The notes: generated from the letters alone by a model not told the origin. Shown: positions 37,428 to 46,555, numbered from the stretch's first letter. The stretch: DNA of 64,000 bases from RYN-230 sp963704995 (GCA_963704995.1 CAVPIM010000010.1:186001-250000); one strand, 5' to 3'. Numbers and translations: made by a program.

Positions 37428-38348
37428 TCAGTAGCCGGCGGTCTTCATCAGCTGGAAGAACTGGTCAGTCTGGGGAATGTTCCCGGCGGCCGCGACGTAG
37501 TAGCCATCCGGGCTGATGGACTGGGCCGCCGTGGCCATCTGGGCCGCGGTGCCGTTGACGGTCGAGACCTCGGAGAACACCTGGGCGTCCGGGTTCGCGG
37601 CCTGCGCCTGGCTCTCGGCCGTGTTGAACATGTACGCGTACTGGCCGCCGGAGGTGGTGTTCGACTCGTTCTGGAGCAGGTAGATGTCACCAGCGGCTGC
37701 GGCCTTCCCGGCGATGTTGACCCGCAGGTACCACTGGTTGCCCGTCTCGCCTCGGCGGAGCGGGAGCACCGTGCCGGGGACCCAAGCCAGGTCCAGGGAG
37801 GGAGCCATCACGGCCTTCATCCCGTGGGCGTGGGCGAGCTGGCCGAACAAGGTCATGGACTTGACCGGGTCCTGCTGCTCGCTGACCGGGGTCGCGGACC
37901 AGTTCTCCGGGTCATACATGACCCACTTGTACGGGTAGGTGATCGCGCCGCTCCGGATGTCGGAGCTGAACTGGGCGTAGGACGTGTACGACAGCACGGG
38001 CGTAGTCGCGTACCTGGCCTGGACAGGGGTCTTCACCAGGCTGGCCCCGGCGCCGTAGGCCGTGGGCGTGTTGAAGAAGTACGACGCCAAACTGGAATCG
38101 GTCTGGCTCAGCGACTGAACGTTCCCGGCGGTCATGATCCAGGCCGGCTTGGTCGTGGCGCCGGACGGCCCTGCGACCAGGGCCAGCGCCACGCCGATGG
38201 CACTGAGCGTGGCGAGAGCGCCAAGGCCGGCCTTGGCCCGGATCGTGCGCGGGCGCCACCCACGGATGCGACGGCGGCCGGCCGGGGCACTCGTGTCCCC
38301 GGAGCCAGGCCGAGCGGTCTTGGGTGATGAATTTCCGTTGGTATGCAT
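37428..38348 (-). CDS. Secreted protein of unknown function, tandem paralogue B
   Basis: 306 residues from the ATG at 38348 behind the same AGGAGC site. It has the same long basic N-region, export core and barrel-like mature domain as paralogue A, and roughly nine of ten residues match. Differences concentrate at surface positions (SLASYFF for AAASYFF, YDPENWSATP for YDPEAWAATP, GMKAVMAPSLD for GLKVIQAPALD, DIYLLQNES for DIFDLQNES). Full length, intact frame and mostly conservative changes indicate that both copies are maintained. Confidence 0.7.
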   Translation of the reverse strand: MHTNGNSSPKTARPGSGDTSAPAGRRRIRGWRPRTIRAKAGLGALATLSAIGVALALVAGPSGATTKPAWIMTAGNVQSLSQTDSSLASYFFNTPTAYGAGASLVKTPVQARYATTPVLSYTSYAQFSSDIRSGAITYPYKWVMYDPENWSATPVSEQQDPVKSMTLFGQLAHAHGMKAVMAPSLDLAWVPGTVLPLRRGETGNQWYLRVNIAGKAAAAGDIYLLQNESNTTSGGQYAYMFNTAESQAQAANPDAQVFSEVSTVNGTAAQMATAAQSISPDGYYVAAAGNIPQTDQFFQLMKTAGY

Positions 38349-38515
38349 GACGGCTCCTGGCGATTTCTTGGTGGTTCTTTTTCCCTTTCATTACCAGTAT
38401 CGAGAAATAGCCGTCTGTGCCCTAGAGGATTGCGTCTTCTCCCGATAGAGGCCTTTTCCCCGATCCGTTTGCCACCGGATCCGCGGCGGGCAGGGCCATA
38501 TGGCCTGAGCCGGAA

Positions 38516-38662
38516 GGCCCGCCGCGTTGGGTGCCCGGGCTCCTCCCGGCCACCGGGGCGGGTATGTGGCCGGTCCGCGCCCGCAGCCGGTGGAGTGGGG
38601 CCGGCCGGGGCCGGCGGGGAAAATCATTGGCGCTGGACGACCCGCGCTGAGTTACTGGACCC
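38516..38662. other. Intergenic region before the GNAT operon
   Basis: 147 GC-rich bases between the upstream end of the duplicated unit and the GNAT start. No gene or clear promoter is seen. Confidence 0.4.
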
Positions 38663-39685
38663 ATGAAGGTCGAGAGGTTCGATCCCGCGGCGGACGGCGC
38701 CTCGGTGCGCGCCTGCTACGAGATCTACCTGAGCGGGCTGGCGGCTGATGACCCGCTGGGGCCGCCCATGTCGCCGCGCGCCTTCGCGGCCTGGCTGGCC
38801 CTGGGCTTCACCGAGGACCCGCGGGAAACCTGGCTGGCCCGGCACGATTCGGGTGAGCCCTGCGGCTGGTACGTGCTCAGCATGCCGTACCGGGAAAACC
38901 GTCAGCTCGCCCCGCTTGAGCTCGTGGTGCACGCTGCCCGGCGCCGGGCCGGCCGGGGCACGGCGCTGCTCCGGCACGCGGCCGGGCGGGCCGGCGAGGC
39001 CGGGCGGACCGTGTTCGAGCTCGACGCGCTGGAGGGGTCGCCCGGGGCGGCGTTCGCGGGCGCGCTCAAGACCCGGCCGGCCGGCACAGAGGTCCGGCGG
39101 GTGCTCGACCTGAACGACCTGCCCCCGGAGCGGCGGGTCACGCTGCGGGCGGAGGCGGAATCCGCGGCCCGGGGGTACACGCTGCGGACCTGGCGCGGCC
39201 CCGCGCCCGAAGACGCGGTCGCGGGGGTCGCCGCCCTCAACGGGGCCATGGCCGACGCGCCGCGGGAATCCGGGCACGAGGCGCAGACCTGGGACGTGGC
39301 CCGGGTCCGGCTGGACGAGCGCCGGGTCGCGGCCATGGCCCTGCGGGCCCGCGCGATCGTGGCCATGGCGCAGGCCACCGGCGAACTGGCCGCGCTGACC
39401 CAGGTCTGCGTGGACCCGGCCCTGCCGGAGTGGGGCTTCCAGGAGCTGACCGCGGTGGCCAGGCCGCACCGGGGGCACCGGCTCGGGCTCCTGCTCAAGC
39501 TGGCCATGCTGGACCTGCTGGCCGCGGAGGAGCCGCAGCTGAGCCGGATCATCACCGGGAACGCCGCCGGGAACGAGCACATGATCGCCATCAACGACCA
39601 GCTCGGCTTCACCGTGCTCGGCCGCTGGCCGTCCTGGGAACTCGACGTGGCCGACGTGCCTGGCGCGCCGGGCTCCCATGCCTGA
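38663..39685 (+). CDS. Tandem-GNAT acetyltransferase-like protein
   Basis: 340 residues from the ATG at 38663. The first half has a weak GNAT pattern (LELVVHAARRRAGRGTALLRHA). The second half has the better acetyl-CoA loop (VARPHRGHRLGLLLKLAMLDLL) and ends with NEHMIAINDQLGFTVLGRW, typical of two-domain GNAT enzymes similar to mycothiol synthase or antibiotic acetyltransferases. The substrate is unknown. The stop overlaps the start of the next GNAT gene by eight bases. Confidence 0.8.
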   Translation: MKVERFDPAADGASVRACYEIYLSGLAADDPLGPPMSPRAFAAWLALGFTEDPRETWLARHDSGEPCGWYVLSMPYRENRQLAPLELVVHAARRRAGRGTALLRHAAGRAGEAGRTVFELDALEGSPGAAFAGALKTRPAGTEVRRVLDLNDLPPERRVTLRAEAESAARGYTLRTWRGPAPEDAVAGVAALNGAMADAPRESGHEAQTWDVARVRLDERRVAAMALRARAIVAMAQATGELAALTQVCVDPALPEWGFQELTAVARPHRGHRLGLLLKLAMLDLLAAEEPQLSRIITGNAAGNEHMIAINDQLGFTVLGRWPSWELDVADVPGAPGSHA

Positions 39686-40229
39686 CCGGGTGGTCCCGGA
39701 GATCAGCGTGTCCCGCTGCGCCCCGCGGCAGGTGCCCAGCGCAGCCGAGGTGGAGTCGCTGTACTACGCGGCGACCTGCGGTAGCCCGCTGCACGAGTCC
39801 CGGGCGACGGCCGCCGGGTACGCCCGGCTGTACGCGGCCCTGCTGCGCCGGCCCGACCTCGAGGCCGTGGCGGCCCGGGCCGCCAGCGGGCAGCTCGCCG
39901 GGTTCGCCTACGGGCATGGCTGGCGGTGGGCCGAGCAGGCCGATGACTGGGCGGTTCAGCTGAGGGAGCATCTGGGCGGCGCGGCCGACCGCCTGGACGG
40001 CCGGCTCGCCGTCTACCTGCTCGCCGTCCACCCGTGGTACCGGCGGGCAGGGCTGGGCCGGCGCCTGCTCACCACCCTTCTTTCCGCAACGAGGACCGGA
40101 GCGTGGCTGATCACCCGGGACGAGCCGACGCCGGCGATGGCCCTGTACCAGCGGGAGGGCTGGGAGCCCGTCGGCCACGGTCCGGACGCTCCCGGCGGGC
40201 GGCCCGGCCTCGTCCTCACCCACCCCTGA
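39678..40229 (+). CDS. GNAT family N-acetyltransferase
   Basis: 183 residues from the ATG at 39678, overlapping the preceding gene by eight bases. The acetyl-CoA binding motif is YLLAVHPWYRRAGLGRRLLTTLL, followed by AMALYQREGWEPVG. The N-terminal half is variable. The tight overlap suggests co-translation with the tandem-GNAT protein and a shared substrate, which cannot be named. Confidence 0.82.
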   Translation: MPDRVVPEISVSRCAPRQVPSAAEVESLYYAATCGSPLHESRATAAGYARLYAALLRRPDLEAVAARAASGQLAGFAYGHGWRWAEQADDWAVQLREHLGGAADRLDGRLAVYLLAVHPWYRRAGLGRRLLTTLLSATRTGAWLITRDEPTPAMALYQREGWEPVGHGPDAPGGRPGLVLTHP

Positions 40230-40326
40230 CCGGGGCGATGTTTTGCCGGGCGATGTTTGCGGCAGGGAGTTGGCAACTCCGGGGGATGGCGGCACCGTGC
40301 GGGTCCGATAAGTGTGGGAGGTCGGC

Positions 40327-40770
40327 GTGGAAGACGAATTCCTGGTCTCCTACGAGGCGGTGACGCCGGGCCTTCCCGTGCTCACCCGGGACAAGGAGCA
40401 GTTCGGCCTCCTGGAACACGTCCTCGAAGTCCCGCAGCTGGACCTGTTCGACGGGATCGTGGTCTGGGTCGGCGGCGGCGCCCTGGCCGACCGGGAGATC
40501 CAGCGCGAACTCGCGAAAGGCCACCAGGCCACGGCCCGGAACCTCGAACGGGCGTCCCCGTCGGGCGGGCTGCGTTTCGTGGACGCGGACAAGATCGCCG
40601 CCATTACGGCGGGCTATATCCGCTGCGATCTGGATCACTCCGAGGTCGGGCGGCTGCCCCCGCCGGACGGTGCGCCGGTCTATCACGTGAACATGCTGGG
40701 TGAGACCGGCCCGGCGCTGCACGACCGGATCGGCCGCATGTTCCGCCGGCCGCACTGGACCCGCGAGTAG
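40327..40770 (+). CDS. PRC-barrel-like small protein
   Basis: 147 residues from a GTG at 40327 with GGGAGG five bases upstream. The first 100 residues follow a PRC-barrel pattern: TPGLPVLTRDKEQFGLLEHV, LDLFDGIVVWV, then RFVDADKIAAITAGYIRCDL. The C-terminal part is polar and contains VNMLGETG. PRC barrels serve as small binding modules in photosynthesis, RNA processing and stress proteins. The function here is unknown. It is convergent with the CoM operon. Confidence 0.6.
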   Translation: MEDEFLVSYEAVTPGLPVLTRDKEQFGLLEHVLEVPQLDLFDGIVVWVGGGALADREIQRELAKGHQATARNLERASPSGGLRFVDADKIAAITAGYIRCDLDHSEVGRLPPPDGAPVYHVNMLGETGPALHDRIGRMFRRPHWTRE

Positions 40771-40785
40771 CGGCCCCGGACACGG

Positions 40786-42295
40786 TCAGTCGCCGGACGT
40801 GAGCGCCTGGACGGCACTGATCAGCGCGGCTTCCGCCTCGGCCTGGCGGGCCCGGCGGGCGGCGTTCCACTGCCGCGCCGCCCCCACCCGGCGGCGCACC
40901 CGCCGGGCGTGCTCCCGGACCCGGCCGGGGCTCGCGCCGCCGGGCGCGTCGCGGGCCGCCACGACCGTGGCCGGGTCCGTCGCCGCGCTGAGCAGGTCCG
41001 CGGTGAGCGGCAGCTCGGCCCCGGTAATCTCCGCGGCGGCGGCCCGCACGACCGGCACGGTCAGCTCCTCCCCGCCCGCGGCCAGCGTCGCGGCGACGGC
41101 CCGGCCGACCACCCGGTAGGCCGTGCGGTAGTCGAGCCGGTACCGCTGGGTCAGCTCCTCCGCGAGGTCGGCCGCCGCCGTGAAATGGCTGACCGCCTGC
41201 CCGGCCAGCACGTCGGCGTGCACGGTCAGGCCGGTCACCACCGCTGATCCCAGCCGGACCAGCCGCCCAGCCAGGTCGAGGGCCCCGGCCACCTCGCCGT
41301 AGGCGTACAGCCAGTTGTCGGTGCGCGCCGACGGGGTCAGCCCCGTGGCCAGCAGCCCGGTCAGGCGGCCGACCAGCGTGCCCGCGCCCCCGCGCAGCAC
41401 CGGGAGCGCGTACGGGTTGCGTTTCTGCGGCATGAGCACGCTGGCCCGGCACAGTGAGGCGTCCAGCGACACGTAGCCGAACCCGGGGCTGGCGAAGATC
41501 TCCAGGTCCGAGGCGAGCTGGCTGATGGTCGTCACGGCCTGCGCGGCGGCCAGCACCGCGTCGGCCAGGACGTCGGCCGACCACATCGCGTCGCGGGTGT
41601 GCGGGCCGACCGCGCCGAAACCCAGCCCGCGGGCCAGCCGGCCCCGGTCCAGCGGCAGCCGGGTGCCGCCCACCCCGCCCGCCCCGGCGGGGGAGACGTC
41701 CGCGAGCGTGTACGCGGCCTCGATCCGGTCCAGGTGCCGCACGGCCTGCTCGGCGAAGCCGCCCAGGTAGTGACCGAACGTGGACGGCTGCGCGGGCTGC
41801 AGGTAGGTGGTGTCGGCCCACAGCGTGCCGGACTGCCGGGTGGCCTGGTCCGCGACCGCCCGGGCGAACGTGGCCACGTCGGCGTGCAGGCCGAGCAGCC
41901 GGTCGCGGAGGGCGAGCCGGAACGCGATCCGTCCCGCCTCGCGGCGGGTCCGGCCCAGGTGCAGGCCAGGCCGCCGGGCCGAGCTCGCGTTCCAGCTCCC
42001 GTTCCCGGCTGTTGTAGGCGTCGCCGTATACCGGGTCGTAGGGGAACTCGGCCGCTGGTGAGTCGAGCAGCTTGAGCAGCGCCGCGCCGACCGGCGCGGC
42101 CTCACCGCGGGTGAGCGCGCCGCACTCGACCAGCTCGGCGAGGTGCGCGAGGTCGGCCAGGGTCAGCCCCCGGTGCAGCAGCGGCGCGTCACCGATCTCC
42201 AGCGCGTAACCCGCCTCGACCAGCTCGGGGGCAGGCCCGCTGGTGATCCGGGCCGCGGTGCCGAGGTACCCCTCGGGAGGACGGACCCCGCTCAT
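40786..42295 (-). CDS. Aspartase/fumarase-superfamily lyase, argininosuccinate lyase-like (XcbC1/XcbD1-type candidate), one frame break
   Basis: Begins with the ATG at 42295 (MSGVRPPEGYLG), overlapping the PLP gene stop as TGATG. The superfamily signature is ASVLMPQKRNPYALP, and the helical core includes DTTYLQPAQPSTFGHYL. The frame breaks near 41965 in a GGCCTGGCC stretch; length is one base over a multiple of three. The similarity is to argininosuccinate lyase, but no argG or other arginine gene is near. The neighbours are a ComA-type synthase, a second lyase and a PLP enzyme. In the bacterial CoM pathway, superfamily members act on phosphosulfolactate and sulfoacrylate, so one of those steps is the best guess. 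Confidence 0.72.
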
Positions 42296-43371
42296 CACAT
42301 CTCGCCTCCGGATCCGTCCCGCCCCGGCCTGCCGGGTGCTGGCTTGCCGGGTGCTGGCCCCGCGAACAGCGTGGGCGCGCCCCCGCTGACCAGGAACACC
42401 TGGGGGCCGTGCACGCGGCCCGCGCGGCAGCCGGCGATCAGGGCCGCCATGGCCTTGGCCCCGAACACGGGGTCCAGGAACACGCCCTCGGCCGACGCGA
42501 CGAGCCGCGCCGCCGCCTGCCCGGCCGCGGACGGGACGCCGTACCCTGGCCCGATCCAGCCGTCCCGCACGTCCGGCGCGGGGAAGTCCGCCGGTATTCC
42601 GGCCAGCGCCGCCGCCGCCGCGGCCAGCTCCCGGACCCGGACGGCGCACTCCGCGGCCGGGCGGCTCACGGTCACGCCCACGACCTGATAGGCGGCGGCG
42701 GTGAGCGCCGCCCCGGCGAGCAGCCCCGCCTGGGTCCCGCATGACCCCGTGGCCAGCCACAGCCCGGCCGGCCGCTCGTCCAGCTCCGCCAGCTGGGCGG
42801 CCAGTTCCACGCTGGCCCGGACGTAGCCGAGCGCGCCGAGCGGTGTCGCCCCGCCGCGTGGCACGGGGTACGGGCGCCGCCCTGCGGCGCGCAGCTCCGC
42901 GGTGACCGCCTCGATGCCCGCGTCCACCGACGATCGCTCCGCCGCCCCGGTGAACCGCACGTCCGTCCCGAGCCAGCGGTGCAGCCGCATGTTGCCCTGG
43001 GGTTCGCCGTCGCCGGACCCGTAGCACACGACGTGCGGTTCGAGCCCGTGCCGCAGGCAGGCCAGGGCGGCCAGCATCGTCCAGTTCGACTGCGGGCCGG
43101 CCCCGGTCACCAGGCTGTCGCAGCCCTGCGCGAGCGCGTCGGCGATGAGAAATTCCAGGCCGCGCAGCTTGTTGCCGCCCAGTCCGAGGCCGGCCAGGTC
43201 GTCCCTTTTCAGCAGCACCGGGACGCCTAGCTCGCGGGACAGCCGGGGGGCCGGCTGCAGCGGGGTGGGGGCCAGCACCAGGTCCACGCGGGCCCGGTCC
43301 GCCACGTGGGGGCCAGCCCCGGAACTGCCTGCACCAGTCCCGGGGCTGGCCGCTCGTGGTCCGGCGGTCAC
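42295..43371 (-). CDS. PLP-dependent enzyme of the ACC deaminase/D-cysteine desulfhydrase family (XcbE1-type candidate)
   Basis: 358 residues from a GTG at 43371 with GGGAG seven bases upstream; a longer frame to 43482 runs into the previous gene. The PLP lysine is Lys68 in GLGGNKLRGLEFL. TGAGPQSNWTML binds the cofactor phosphate or carboxylate region, and ATGSCGTQAGLLAGA is the phosphate-binding loop. Family members act on D-cysteine, ACC or L-cysteate. In bacterial CoM biosynthesis a PLP enzyme of this fold performs the sulfur-introducing step, which fits the operon. It overlaps the downstream lyase by one base. Confidence 0.8.
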   Translation of the reverse strand: MTAGPRAASPGTGAGSSGAGPHVADRARVDLVLAPTPLQPAPRLSRELGVPVLLKRDDLAGLGLGGNKLRGLEFLIADALAQGCDSLVTGAGPQSNWTMLAALACLRHGLEPHVVCYGSGDGEPQGNMRLHRWLGTDVRFTGAAERSSVDAGIEAVTAELRAAGRRPYPVPRGGATPLGALGYVRASVELAAQLAELDERPAGLWLATGSCGTQAGLLAGAALTAAAYQVVGVTVSRPAAECAVRVRELAAAAAALAGIPADFPAPDVRDGWIGPGYGVPSAAGQAAARLVASAEGVFLDPVFGAKAMAALIAGCRAGRVHGPQVFLVSGGAPTLFAGPAPGKPAPGRPGRDGSGGEM

Positions 43372-43405
43372 CGCGGTACTCCCGCGACCACGCCGGCCCC
43401 CACCG

Positions 43406-44764
43406 TCACGGCCATGCTCCCGCGCACTCCTGCCGGACCCGGTCCACGAACGCGGCGCACGAGCCGAGCGCGGACCGCACATCCAGCAGCTCGTCGAGTT
43501 CGGCGTCGGGGATCGCGTCCAGCCGGGTGTCCCCGCGCAGCGCCGTGCGGAAGTCCTGGCCGCAGTCGAGGCCGTGCATGGCCGCGGCGTACACGCTGTC
43601 GTGCGCGGAATGCTTGCCGAGCCGGTCGGCCAGCGCCCGCATCACCGGCTCGGACAGCAGGTAGCCGCGGTGGCTGCCGATGTTGGCCAGCATCCGCGCC
43701 GGGTCGGCCCGCAACCCGTCCAGCATCCGGGCCGCGGATCCCGCGCTAGCCGCGAACGCCATCGAGATCTCCGGGACCACCAGCCACTCGGCCTTCCAGG
43801 CCCGGCCGTCCCGCTCGTGCTCGCAAACCATCCCGTCCAGGGCCACGGCGGCCTGGGCCCGGATCACCCGGGACAGGGTGACGAGGTGCTCGGAGATCTC
43901 CGGGTTGCGCTTGTGCGGCATGGTGATCGAGCCGACCGTGCCCGGGGTGAACGCCTCGCGCAGCTCCCCGATCTCGGGCCGCTGCAGCTGGTAGACCTCG
44001 TTGCCGATCTTGCCGGCTGTCGCGGAGATCGCGGCGAGCAGCCAGGTGAACTCGGCCACCCCGTCCCGGGCCGTGATCCACGGCACCACCGGAACGCCGA
44101 GCCCGAGCTGCGCCGCGAACCCCTCCAGCAGGTCCAGGGCGTGAGCGCCCCAGAACTCCATGGTGCCAAGCGCCCCGCCGAGCTGCACGACCTCCCACCG
44201 GGGCCGGCCCTGGCGCAGCCGCTGCAGGTGGCGGTCGAGTTCCGCGGCCCACACGGCCGCCTTGAACCCGAACGTGATCGGCAGTCCGGGCTGGCCGTGC
44301 GTCCGACCGCACATCGGCGTCTCCCGGTATTCACCGGCCAGCTCCAGGGCCCGGTCCCGCATCCGCGTCACATCCCGCTCCGCGATGTCCCCCACGGCCC
44401 GGAACACCAGCGCGAACCAGGTGTCCGACAGGTCCTGAACGGTGGCGCCGTAGTACACCCACTCCCGCGCGTCCTCCGGCAGCACGTCACGCAGCGCGCG
44501 GATCAGGCCCATGGTCGAGTGCCCGGTCTCGCGGGTCTGCCTGGCCACCAGGTCCAGGTCGATCAGGCCGACGTCGGCGTGCGCCCGGATCGCCGCGGCG
44601 GCGGCCGGGGGGACCAGGCCCGCGTCAGCCTGGGCCTGGGCCAGCGCGGCCAGGATCTGCAGCCACGCCTGCGTGCGCCCCTCGTCCGTGAACAGGGCCG
44701 AGGCCTCCGGTGTGGTCCACAGGTGGCCGAAGATCGCCGAGTCGGCGGGATGCGCGCTGGTCAT
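43406..44764 (-). CDS. Aspartase/fumarase-superfamily lyase, adenylosuccinate lyase-like (XcbC1/XcbD1-type candidate)
   Basis: 452 residues from the ATG at 44764, which overlaps the upstream stop (ATGA). The superfamily signature is GSITMPHKRNPEISEHL, with GHSTMGLIRAL, YYGATVQDLSDTW and MCGRTHGQPGLPITFGFK forming the other active-site blocks. The sequence is closest in style to adenylosuccinate lyase and carboxymuconate cycloisomerase. No purine gene is near, and the operon contains a ComA homologue and a second lyase. The role proposed is phosphate elimination or the following step in CoM biosynthesis. Context rather than residues carries this assignment. Confidence 0.78.
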   Translation of the reverse strand: MTSAHPADSAIFGHLWTTPEASALFTDEGRTQAWLQILAALAQAQADAGLVPPAAAAAIRAHADVGLIDLDLVARQTRETGHSTMGLIRALRDVLPEDAREWVYYGATVQDLSDTWFALVFRAVGDIAERDVTRMRDRALELAGEYRETPMCGRTHGQPGLPITFGFKAAVWAAELDRHLQRLRQGRPRWEVVQLGGALGTMEFWGAHALDLLEGFAAQLGLGVPVVPWITARDGVAEFTWLLAAISATAGKIGNEVYQLQRPEIGELREAFTPGTVGSITMPHKRNPEISEHLVTLSRVIRAQAAVALDGMVCEHERDGRAWKAEWLVVPEISMAFAASAGSAARMLDGLRADPARMLANIGSHRGYLLSEPVMRALADRLGKHSAHDSVYAAAMHGLDCGQDFRTALRGDTRLDAIPDAELDELLDVRSALGSCAAFVDRVRQECAGAWP

Positions 44765-45675
44765 GACCCGGTGCCCCCGGCCGGGCCGGGTGGCGGCAGT
44801 CCGCACAGCGCCCGCAGCGCCGCCCGCACCTCATCCAGGTTCGCGCCCCAGGGAACCACTGCGGTGCTCCCATCGACCTCCACGCCGCGTTCGAGCAGGC
44901 AGCACTTGGTGAGAACCCGCTCACCGGGGCTGGCCGCCGCAGCCCTCGCCTTCGGGCAGAGATCGACCCGGCGCGGTTCCGTTAGGTAAAAATGGTCGTG
45001 GAACTGCCGCGAGCGCTCGCAGCCTATGAGCAGCCAGTCGTCGTGATAGGGCGGATGGGTGTCCAGGAAGCTGACGTCGCCCTCGGCGGGCACGCCGCTG
45101 CCCCGGCACGGGAGCAGGTAGTGCGGGGCGGGATGCGCCGCCATCAGTCCCGCGACGTCCACGGCGTCCAGGGCCAGGTCGATCGGGGGCAGGTCCTCGT
45201 CGTAGGCGACCACCTGCCCGGCCATGGCCAGCAGCTTCGGCGGATGCGGGGGGATGACCTCGGTGACCCGGATCTGGACCGGGGAGGGCCGCCAGATGAA
45301 GTTGACGTGCTCGAACTTGCCCTGCACGACGTAGGCGAGCACGCCGTCGCGCTGGTGCTTGAGCGCCACCGCGGCGAGTGAGGTGGCGTTGCCCACGTCG
45401 GCGTCCGGGTCGGTGATCCACACGGTGGTGTCCGGGCCGGACAGTACCCGTAGCCCGGCCACGGGGGAGAACAGCGGCTCGGCGTGCTCCGGCCGGACCG
45501 CGACCAGCGCGGTCTGCTCACCGTTGCGGAGCACCAGGAACGCCGTGCGCCGGTAGATGTCCCGGCTGCGCAGCAGCTTCCCGATCGCGGCCGGGGTGAG
45601 CGGCACGCCAACGTCCTGCACCGACAGGCCCCGGTACGGCCGGGTGATCGTGTTGGGCGCGGGGTCGGGGATCAC
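44761..45675 (-). CDS. Cys/His-rich protein of unknown function embedded in the CoM operon
   Basis: 304 residues from a GTG at 45675, 13 bases after the ComA-type gene and overlapping the lyase start by four bases. No family recognised with confidence. The N-terminal 170 residues are mixed alpha/beta (VWITDPDADVGNATSLAAVALKH). The C-terminal half holds six cysteines and several histidines: LLPCRG, THPPYHDDW, IGCERSRQFHDHFY, DLCPKARA, LTKCCLLERG and LCG. Such clustering suggests a metal or thiol site. Its tight coupling inside the operon makes it a candidate for a CoM step, such as decarboxylation, sulfur handling or reduction. Confidence 0.65.
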   Translation of the reverse strand: MIPDPAPNTITRPYRGLSVQDVGVPLTPAAIGKLLRSRDIYRRTAFLVLRNGEQTALVAVRPEHAEPLFSPVAGLRVLSGPDTTVWITDPDADVGNATSLAAVALKHQRDGVLAYVVQGKFEHVNFIWRPSPVQIRVTEVIPPHPPKLLAMAGQVVAYDEDLPPIDLALDAVDVAGLMAAHPAPHYLLPCRGSGVPAEGDVSFLDTHPPYHDDWLLIGCERSRQFHDHFYLTEPRRVDLCPKARAAAASPGERVLTKCCLLERGVEVDGSTAVVPWGANLDEVRAALRALCGLPPPGPAGGTGS

Positions 45676-45688
45676 GTCCGGGCGCCGA

Positions 45689-46474
45689 TCAAGTGAGGGC
45701 GCCGGGAGCCAGGGCGCCTGAGCCCAGGGCGGTGTCCGCGCGCAGCCCGAGCCGCAGCGTCTCCAGCGTGAGCACGCTGGCCGGCGCGACGTTACCGAGG
45801 TTCACGTCCGCCCCGAGCTGCCGGACGAACCAGGCCTGCTGGCTCTTGTCCGGAGCCTCGAAGATCACGGTGTCCTGGGGGACCCAGTCCACGATGGCGG
45901 TCACCAGCTCCTCGCGGATGCCCTGGTCCGCGTTATACAGCCCGACCCGTCCGCTCTCCCGGCCCTCGGCGATCACCCACCTGGCGCCGGCGTCCAGGTC
46001 GCGCGCCATCTCCTCGGCCCACTCCGCGGGGGTCGGCGGGTAGTTACCTTCCTTAGCGCCGGTCTCCGCGAGCACCACGAAGTCCGCGGACAGCTCGCGG
46101 ACCAGGGCGTGCTTGCGGCTGGCGGGCAGCGCCCGCAGCCCGTTGGACACCTCGATATGCGTCATCCCGACCTTGAGCGCCCAGTCCCGCAGCTCACCGA
46201 CCCGGTCCTGCAGCGCCGCCACCTCGAGCAGCGTCCCGCCCAGCGAGACCGGGCAGTCGTGGTCCGCGCAGATGCCGACCCGCTCCTCCAGCGAAGGGTC
46301 AACGTACCCGATGCCCCAGCCCACCTTCACGATGTCCACCAGGTGCCCGGCCTGGCCCAGGAACGCCCGGGTGCCCGCCGGTGTGAGCCCGCTGTCCAGC
46401 ACGTGGGTGAGGCCGCGTGACCGGGGCTTCGCCGCCCGGGCCGGAAGGCTGAGGAAGGTGGGACACTCGGGCAC
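45689..46474 (-). CDS. comA: Phosphosulfolactate synthase (ComA/XcbB1 family)
   Basis: 261 residues from a GTG at 46474 behind GGGAGG. It follows the ComA barrel pattern: PRSRGLTHVLDSGL, GHLVDIVKVGWGIGYVDP, CPVSLGGTLLEVAAL, GMTHIEVSNGLRALP, FVVLAETGAKEG, WVIAEGRESGRVGLY and NLGNVAPASVL. The enzyme adds sulfite to phosphoenolpyruvate to give phosphosulfolactate, the first step of CoM biosynthesis in both archaea and bacteria. Homologues also occur in some Bacillus for sulfolactate formation. Here the two lyases and PLP enzyme downstream, and the CoM transferase upstream, favour CoM. Confidence 0.85.
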   Translation of the reverse strand: MPECPTFLSLPARAAKPRSRGLTHVLDSGLTPAGTRAFLGQAGHLVDIVKVGWGIGYVDPSLEERVGICADHDCPVSLGGTLLEVAALQDRVGELRDWALKVGMTHIEVSNGLRALPASRKHALVRELSADFVVLAETGAKEGNYPPTPAEWAEEMARDLDAGARWVIAEGRESGRVGLYNADQGIREELVTAIVDWVPQDTVIFEAPDKSQQAWFVRQLGADVNLGNVAPASVLTLETLRLGLRADTALGSGALAPGALT

Positions 46475-46555
46475 GGTGCGCCTCCCGCTCTACGGTGTGA
46501 GCCACCATAGGCACGCGGGCATCCCAGTTTCGCTGTCCTGGCAGGGTGAGGTTTG

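Larger units (their letters stand above)
37359..38515 (-). repeat. Direct repeat copy B
   Basis: Second copy of the 1.16-kb unit. Homology to copy A ends at about 38515, beyond which the sequences differ. The block at 38462-38486 is identical to 37272-37296 and contains a GATCCG/CGGATC inverted repeat, a candidate operator or promoter element. Confidence 0.8.

Noticed and set aside
40604..43027. An 807-residue minus-strand open frame across the lyase and PLP genes
   Set aside because: It is a Gly/Arg/Pro-rich shadow in the wrong frame, except for the short stretch at about 41970-42295 that is the true N-terminus of the frame-broken lyase.
40786..44764. Arginine (argH) and purine (purB) biosynthesis genes
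   Set aside because: Only superfamily signatures support this. No argG or purine genes are adjacent, and the operon partners are a ComA-type synthase and a PLP enzyme. The alternative cannot be fully excluded without phylogeny.
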